DNA of 18,080 nt from an uncultured Christensenellaceae bacterium (lineage in GTDB: Bacteria > Bacillota > Clostridia > Christensenellales > Borkfalkiaceae). Shown piece by piece: positions 13,667 to 18,080 of the stretch. The notes under the pieces are model-generated. The model worked only from the letters and a program-made list of their open reading frames with translations. It made no database searches and was not told the origin of the DNA. The stretch is from positions 1 to 18,080 of the forward strand of contig CAJUNJ010000022.1 of the NCBI GenBank assembly GCA_910587825.1, written 5' to 3'. Numbering within the stretch: position 1 is the first letter of the stretch; each line of letters begins with the position of its first letter. Both the position numbers and the translations under genes were made by a program.

Positions 13667-16075
13667 TTAAGCCTCCTTTTTAACTTTTTTGACTTTTTCT
13701 TTTGATAAAAATCTGCCAACGCCCTTAAAGAAATGACCGTTGAACATAAGAAGTAACCCTTCCATCTGTCTGCGGCTCATACCGCCGAACTTTGCAAGCC
13801 CCCTGACGGGCTGGTGCAATACGCCCATTACAAGGGTGTTTGCCAGCGTCCTGTTGCCGAACGCCTTTAAAAGTTTTATTGCAAAACGGATTATGCCGGA
13901 GAACGCCCTGCCTACCCAACGCTTGGAGTATCTGAGGTCGGCAATGGTGCAGTTTTCGTGTATAACCATACGCGTCTTGCGCTTGTTAGAGAAGTTGTAA
14001 CCGGGTTTGGGAATTTCCCTGCCTAAAAGAGCTGTAAACTCTTCGTCGCCTACGTTTGCCACTTTACCGCTGTAATATGAGGGCAAAGCCGAACTGTCGT
14101 AAGGCAAAACGTCGGTAGTGCCTTGGCGCTTTACGCTTGCCGTAAGACGTATATCCGCAGAGCTTGCGCCGATATAAAGCTGATATTCGCCCTCTTCGAC
14201 TTCCCACTTATTTGTCTTTACGTTGAAATAACGGAAAGTTTTGTCGTCGAAAGGAATGGTTACGGTTGCGCTTTCGCCCGCCTTTACAAACACTTTCTTA
14301 AAGCCTTTAAGTTCCTTGGCGGGACGGAACACTTTGCCGTCCTTTTTACCGACGTAAAGCTGCGCCGCTTCCGCGCCGTCGAACGCGCCCGTGTTTTTGA
14401 TTTTGAAAGTAACTCCCTTTTCGTTTGCAACCGCGTCCGAATATTCGAAAGTCGTATATGACAGACCGTAGCCGAACGGATATGCCACGGGTACGCCCGC
14501 CGTATCAAAGTATCTGTAACCGATATAGGGACCTTCGCGGTATTCCACCGTCATCTGCTTGCCGGGGAAATGCGAAGCCGAAGAACAGTCGCCGTAAGAT
14601 ACGGGGAATGTTTCGGCAAGTTTGCCCGAAGGATTGACCTTACCGCAAATAACGTCAAGCACCGCGCTTGCGCCCGCCTGACCCGAAAGACAGCCGTATA
14701 CTATGGCGTCCGCGTCGTTGCACCAGCCCGTTTCAACCGCGCTTCCGCAGGAGAGAACGAGTATAAGTTTTTTGCAGTTTGCCCTTACCTGCTTGTAAAG
14801 CGCAATCTGGTTTGCGGGAATATTTATATGTTCCCTGTCAAGACCTTCCGCTTCGGACACTTCGTCAAGACCCAGACAAAGAATTACGGTATCAACTCTC
14901 TTTGCAAGTTTTACGGCGTTTTTAATGAGGCCGTTTTTCTTTTTTCCGTATCTGTGGAAGCCCTTTTCGTAACCGATGAAGTTGACTTCGTGTCTGTTTT
15001 CGAGTATGGTGGTAATTTTCGTGGGGTTGACCACGGAAGAACCTGCACCCTGGTATCTTGGAAGATAAGCGAAATCGCCTATAATCGCAGTTCTCGTTTC
15101 CGAAGGCAAAGGAAGAACACCGTTATTCTTCAAAAGCACTATGCTCTCTTCCGCGCACTTTTTAGCAAGCTCGTGATGGGCTTCGGCATTGAAAGGCTTA
15201 CCTTTTTCTGTTACGGTCGTCTTTTCTATGAGGTCGAGTATGAGTCTGACGCTCTCGTCGACGTATTTTATGTCAAGCGAACCGTCTTCTACCGCTTTGA
15301 CTATATCTCTCGAACCGTACTTGCAGGAAGGCATTTCAAGGTTGCTGCCCGCAACGGTTGAATTTACTTTATTGTTCGTACCCGCCCAGTCGGAAATAAC
15401 CACGCCGTCAAAGCCCCATTCGCCGCGGAGTATATCGCGGAGCAGGTGGGTATTCTCGTCTGCGTGCGTTCCGTTTATAAGGTTGTAGGAAGACATTATG
15501 GACTGCGTTTTGCCTTCTTTTACGGCAATTTCGAATGCGGTGAGATATATTTCACGAAGCGTCCTTTCGTCAACGACAGAGTCGTTTACCATTCTTCTCT
15601 CTTCCTGATTGTTGCAGGCGAAGTGCTTTACGCAAGCCGACGTGCCCGCGGACTGTATACCGCGTATGTAGGAAGCCGCCATTTTACCCGCAAGATAGGG
15701 GTCTTCGGAAAAATATTCGAAGTTGCGCCCGCAACGCGGGTTGCGCTTCATATTCGTTCCGGGACCGAGCAATACGTTTACGTGCTGTGAAGCCGCTTCT
15801 TCGCCGAGCGCCGCGCCCATTTCCTCGCCCAGCTGTTCGTTCCAGCTGTTCGCCATAGTCGCCGCCGTGGGGAAACACGTTGCGGGAATACTTGCGTTCA
15901 GTCCGAGATGGTCTGCCGCGGCAGCCTGTTTTCTTATTCCGTGAGGTCCGTCCGAAAGAAAAATCGAGGGAACGCCAAGTTCGGGAAAGTCATGCGTCTG
16001 CCAGAAATCTTTACCCGTCAGAAAGGCCGCTTTCTGTTCAAGCGACATTTCGGAAATAATCTTTTCTTTATCCAT
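13667..16075 (-). CDS. Glycoside hydrolase family 3, probable beta-glucosidase
   Basis: This 802-residue GH3 enzyme lacks a signal peptide and should be cytosolic. The (beta/alpha)8 domain carries SDGPHGIR at 41-48, RCGRNFEYFSEDP at 114-126, KHFACNNQE at 150-158, and the nucleophile Asp229 in VVISDW. The alpha/beta sandwich domain follows (LLKNNGVLPLP, from about 315), then a fibronectin III-like domain at about 550-650. The last 100 or so residues (from about 700) are basic and amphipathic and lie beyond the usual end of such enzymes. Family members mostly cleave terminal beta-glucosides or beta-xylosides; the exact substrate cannot be read here. The ATG at 16075 has AAGGTGG close upstream. 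It is the first gene of the operon ending with glf. Its product could supply glucose to the ROK kinase. Confidence 0.95.
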   Translation of the reverse strand: MDKEKIISEMSLEQKAAFLTGKDFWQTHDFPELGVPSIFLSDGPHGIRKQAAAADHLGLNASIPATCFPTAATMANSWNEQLGEEMGAALGEEAASQHVNVLLGPGTNMKRNPRCGRNFEYFSEDPYLAGKMAASYIRGIQSAGTSACVKHFACNNQEERRMVNDSVVDERTLREIYLTAFEIAVKEGKTQSIMSSYNLINGTHADENTHLLRDILRGEWGFDGVVISDWAGTNNKVNSTVAGSNLEMPSCKYGSRDIVKAVEDGSLDIKYVDESVRLILDLIEKTTVTEKGKPFNAEAHHELAKKCAEESIVLLKNNGVLPLPSETRTAIIGDFAYLPRYQGAGSSVVNPTKITTILENRHEVNFIGYEKGFHRYGKKKNGLIKNAVKLAKRVDTVILCLGLDEVSEAEGLDREHINIPANQIALYKQVRANCKKLILVLSCGSAVETGWCNDADAIVYGCLSGQAGASAVLDVICGKVNPSGKLAETFPVSYGDCSSASHFPGKQMTVEYREGPYIGYRYFDTAGVPVAYPFGYGLSYTTFEYSDAVANEKGVTFKIKNTGAFDGAEAAQLYVGKKDGKVFRPAKELKGFKKVFVKAGESATVTIPFDDKTFRYFNVKTNKWEVEEGEYQLYIGASSADIRLTASVKRQGTTDVLPYDSSALPSYYSGKVANVGDEEFTALLGREIPKPGYNFSNKRKTRMVIHENCTIADLRYSKRWVGRAFSGIIRFAIKLLKAFGNRTLANTLVMGVLHQPVRGLAKFGGMSRRQMEGLLLMFNGHFFKGVGRFLSKEKVKKVKKEA

Positions 16076-16121
16076 ATATCCACCTTATAAATTTCGGCTT
16101 GCAGCCGTTTTATCTTTTTTT

Positions 16122-16150
16122 AGAATATCACAAAAAACGAACAATTTCAA
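16122..16150 (-). promoter_or_regulatory. Promoter for the GH3-glf operon
   Basis: On the minus strand TTGAAA (16145-16150) and TATTCT (16122-16127) are 17 nt apart, and the -10 is preceded by TG in extended -10 position. Transcription would start near 16115, leaving a leader of about 40 nt that includes a small CGGCT/AGCCG hairpin (16095-16107). A TTGACA further upstream has no good partner at the right distance. Confidence 0.6.
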
Positions 16151-16195
16151 CATCTTTTACACAAAATGTCAAAATTTAGCACTAAATTGCATATT

Positions 16196-17068
16196 TTACC
16201 TGTAATCGTCCGTAAAACGGTGTTTTACGCCGTCCTTATCCTTGTACGCGATAAGAGTTTTCAGACTTACGTTTTCAACGCTTCTGAATATATTCTGCTC
16301 TATCCCCGCATCCTCGGCTTCGAGCCTGTGAATTAAATTTTTGACTTTAAGCCGTTTGGAATTTTCCTCGTGTGAATTCGCGTTGCTTTCGGTAAACTTG
16401 CAAGCGCACTGTATAAATTCAAGCCCGTTCGCATCCCGCCACTGAATAATGTGTTCTTCGCGTATAAGATACATAGGACGTATCAACTGCATTCCTTCGA
16501 AATTTTCGCTTTTAAGCTTGGGCATCATCGTCTGTACCTGTCCGCCGTAAAGCATACCCATAAGTATTGTGGAAATAACGTCGTCGTAATGGTGTCCCAA
16601 AGCTATCTTGTTGCAACCAAGATCTTTCGCCCTGTGGTAAAGGTGACCCCTTCTCATCCTCGCGCAGATATAGCAAGGCGACTTTTCTATGTTTGATACG
16701 CTGTCGAATATGTCGGTTGAAAATACCGTTATGGGAATATCAAGTAATTTTGCGTTGCGTTCTATCGCGCGGCGGTTGGCTTCGTTATACCCCGGGTCCA
16801 TTACGAGAAAAACAAGCCCGAACGGAATTTTGTTGTGCCGCTTTAATTCCTGAAAAAGCTTTGCCATAACAAAGGAATCTTTCCCGCCGGAAATGCAGAC
16901 GGCAATTTTGTCGTCGGGCTGTATCAGGTCGTATTCCACAATGGCTTTCGTAAACCGCGAAAACAGTTTTTTGCGGAACCTTTTTCTTATGCTGTCCTCG
17001 ACGCGTTTGGCTGTATCGTCTTCGGAAATAATTTTTTGAGTGGATTGCTCAGTTTTTTCGTCTATCAT
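16196..17068 (-). CDS. ttcA: TtcA-like tRNA 2-thiolation PP-loop ATPase
   Basis: This is a cytosolic PP-loop ATP pyrophosphatase of the TtcA/TtuA class, which activates tRNA pyrimidines by adenylation and inserts sulfur; TtcA makes 2-thiocytidine 32. The 290 residues show the ATP loop SGGKDS at 60-65, the CYIC pair (Cys132, Cys135) and a later CAC (Cys221, Cys223) that together can hold an iron-sulfur cluster, plus GHHYDD at 158-163. Family members in Bacillota are often labelled tRNA 2-thiocytidine biosynthesis TtcA without proof of the modified base, so the exact target is uncertain. The first 40 residues are charged and helical. The ATG at 17068 has no Shine-Dalgarno, but no better start lies before the PP-loop. 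It is divergent from the amidase gene. Confidence 0.88.
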   Translation of the reverse strand: MIDEKTEQSTQKIISEDDTAKRVEDSIRKRFRKKLFSRFTKAIVEYDLIQPDDKIAVCISGGKDSFVMAKLFQELKRHNKIPFGLVFLVMDPGYNEANRRAIERNAKLLDIPITVFSTDIFDSVSNIEKSPCYICARMRRGHLYHRAKDLGCNKIALGHHYDDVISTILMGMLYGGQVQTMMPKLKSENFEGMQLIRPMYLIREEHIIQWRDANGLEFIQCACKFTESNANSHEENSKRLKVKNLIHRLEAEDAGIEQNIFRSVENVSLKTLIAYKDKDGVKHRFTDDYR

Positions 17069-17095
17069 ATGCAGTATAATTACATTATCTGTATT

Positions 17096-17124
17096 ATTTT
17101 ATCACACATTTACGCCTTTGTCTA
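17096..17124 (-). promoter_or_regulatory. Promoter for ttcA-like gene
   Basis: On the minus strand TAGACA (17119-17124) and TAAAAT (17096-17101) are separated by 17 nt, and the -10 has an extended TG. Each box differs from consensus by one base. The transcript would start near 17089, about 20 nt before the ATG at 17068. Confidence 0.7.
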
Positions 17125-17183
17125 TACCTATTTTGAAAATAATTTAAATTTTTTTGTCGGTAACGGCAGTTTTTTTTACAGCG

Positions 17184-17189
17184 TATACT
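17184..17189 (+). promoter_or_regulatory. Candidate -10 box placing transcription start at the amidase ATG
   Basis: TATACT ends 6 nt before the ATG at 17196, so transcription from it would begin at or next to the start codon. No Shine-Dalgarno lies in between and the -35 region is poor. A leaderless mRNA is possible but unproven. Confidence 0.35.
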
Positions 17190-17195
17190 GTTTAT

Positions 17196-17684
17196 ATGGA
17201 AATTTTGAATTATGACAGAACGGCGGTCTACAATTACGCCAAAAAATGGGCTTTCGGCAGAAACCCCAAATTTTACGATTTCAGCGCCATCGGCGGCGAT
17301 TGCACAAACTTTGCTTCACAGTGCGTCTATGCTGGGGCGCAAATTATGAATTATACCCCCACCTTCGGCTGGTACTATACTTCGGTAAACCAAAGAACGC
17401 CCTCCTGGACGGGCGTCGAATATTTCTATAACTTTTTGGTAAACAATTCCGAAGGCGCGGGACCTTTCGCGGAAGAAAGACCGCTTGACGAATTGGAAAT
17501 CGGCGACATCGTGCAACTCGGCAGGGCGACGGGCGACTTCTACCATTCTCCCGTTGTCGTAAGGATTGACCGCGGAAAAATTTTTATAGCCGCACACTCT
17601 TACGACGCGTTCAACCGCCCTCTGTCTTCGTACAATTTCGAAAGGGCGCGGGGCATACATATACTCGGCGTAAGAAAGCTTTAA
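17196..17684 (+). CDS. Small amidase_6 domain protein
   Basis: A 162-residue protein made almost entirely of the putative amidase domain (amidase_6), a cysteine-peptidase-like fold. The N-terminal YDRTAVYNYAKKWA stretch (6-19) and RNPKFYDF (22-29) are typical, followed by GGDCTNFASQC at 33-43 with the likely catalytic Cys36. His117 in the YHSPVV stretch and His134 in AAHSYD complete the probable active site. It has no signal peptide or membrane helix, so where it acts is unclear. Family members are common in Clostridia and Bacilli, some in spore or wall contexts, but the substrate is unproven. I chose the ATG at 17196 because it begins directly before the domain. A TTG at 17154 would add an unrelated hydrophobic stretch and has no ribosome binding site. 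A strong terminator follows. Confidence 0.85.
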   Translation: MEILNYDRTAVYNYAKKWAFGRNPKFYDFSAIGGDCTNFASQCVYAGAQIMNYTPTFGWYYTSVNQRTPSWTGVEYFYNFLVNNSEGAGPFAEERPLDELEIGDIVQLGRATGDFYHSPVVVRIDRGKIFIAAHSYDAFNRPLSSYNFERARGIHILGVRKL

Positions 17685-17705
17685 CCTTCGTCCCTGCCCT
17701 CCTTT

Positions 17706-17737
17706 AAAATCCGACCGGTTTCGGTCGGATTTTTTTT
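17706..17737 (+). terminator. Intrinsic terminator after the amidase gene
   Basis: A 12-bp stem (17706-17717 with 17722-17733), GTTT loop and a run of eight T residues (17730-17737). It lies 22 nt past the amidase stop. Confidence 0.93.
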
Positions 17738-17833
17738 AATAGTTTCAAAGCCCCGGTCTGTTATATTATCGAGCCCGCAAAATATTTCGGCGTATCTTCC
17801 GACTATCTTTTGGGTTTAAAAGATTAAAAACAG

Positions 17834-17862
17834 TTGCATTGTTAAAAAAAAGCTGATATAAT
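17834..17862 (+). promoter_or_regulatory. Promoter for the tRNA pair
   Basis: A perfect TATAAT (17857-17862) with an extended TG just upstream, and a weak -35 TTGCAT (17834-17839) 17 nt away. Predicted start near 17869, 26 nt before the first tRNA. The stretch 17738-17833 before it shows nothing else I can identify. Confidence 0.75.
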
Positions 17863-17894
17863 AAACAGGCTTTCGGGTTATAACCGAAATTCGC

Positions 17895-17971
<77 letters not shown>

Positions 17972-17981
17972 TAATTAAAAC

Positions 17982-18000
17982 CGTCCGTAAATCTCGGACG
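17982..18000 (+). other. Hairpin in the spacer between the two tRNAs
   Basis: CGTCCG (17982-17987) and CGGACG (17995-18000) form a perfect 6-bp stem with a 7-nt loop in the 33-nt spacer. No T run follows, so it is not a terminator. It may guide processing of a dicistronic tRNA precursor. Confidence 0.5.
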
Positions 18001-18004
18001 ATAC

Positions 18005-18080
18005 GGGGATATAGCACAGTTGGTAGCGCGATACGTTCGCAACGTATAGGTCTGGGGTTCGAATCCCCATATCTCCACCA
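18005..18080 (+). tRNA. tRNA-Ala (anticodon CGC)
   Basis: A 76-nt cloverleaf ending at the last base of the window, with encoded CCA. The acceptor stem GGGGATA pairs with TATCTCC and contains the G3-U70 wobble pair, the main identity element for alanyl-tRNA synthetase. The anticodon stem ATACG/CGTAT encloses the loop TTCGCAA, giving CGC at 18038-18040, which reads GCG. The D stem has one A-C mismatch. A UGC-anticodon tRNA-Ala must also exist elsewhere to read the other alanine codons. Confidence 0.96.

Noticed and set aside
14570..15361. A 263-codon plus-strand ORF
   Set aside because: Antisense to the intact GH3 catalytic region; no start signal or domain.
16095..16121. On the plus strand, a CGGCT/AGCCG hairpin followed by T-rich sequence that looks like a small terminator
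   Set aside because: No plus-strand gene ends nearby, the stem is only 5 bp, and the T-rich stretch lies in the leader just downstream of the minus-strand promoter for the GH3 operon.

Overview
The window looks like one metagenomic or draft-genome contig from a low-to-medium GC Bacillota, most likely an uncultivated gut-type Clostridia. This rests on the gene families (YpsA/DUF1273, a KtrAB-type potassium system, amidase_6), strong AGGAGG-like ribosome binding sites on many genes, sigma-A type TTGACA/TATAAT promoters, and tRNAs with encoded CCA. No taxonomic marker is present, so the assignment is an inference. Bases 1-49 are not genomic: they match the 3' part of the Illumina P5/TruSeq adapter. 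The window ends exactly at the CCA of a tRNA, so it may be a whole contig.

Layout. At the left end, a 5'-truncated ypsA-like gene (+) overlaps an unrecognised secreted, membrane-anchored protein (+). A bidirectional terminator separates these from a convergent ppa-CPBP protease pair (-). Next come glmM-glmS (-), the last two steps that commit fructose-6-phosphate to cell-wall amino sugar. From glmM a divergent, perfect-consensus promoter with a long GC-rich leader drives ktrB-ktrA (+), a potassium uptake channel and its regulatory subunit. A second bidirectional terminator separates ktrA from a six-gene minus-strand operon: GH3 glucosidase, GtrA-like membrane protein, tyrosine-phosphatase-like protein, GT2 glycosyltransferase, ROK sugar kinase and UDP-galactopyranose mutase. 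Upstream are a TtcA-like tRNA thiolase (-) and, divergent from it, a small amidase_6 protein (+) with a strong terminator. The right end holds tRNA-Val(GAC) and tRNA-Ala(CGC).

How the genes fit together. Most are housekeeping: wall precursor synthesis, pyrophosphate removal, potassium homeostasis and tRNA modification. The least ordinary region is the six-gene operon at 8678-16075. It couples a cytosolic glucosidase and a sugar kinase with UDP-galactofuranose supply, a glycosyltransferase and a GtrA-like protein, which suggests a surface-glycan assembly or turnover module. The other notable element is the ktrB leader, where one GC-rich segment has three mutually exclusive pairing partners. 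I see no insertion sequence, phage gene, CRISPR array or classical defence system.
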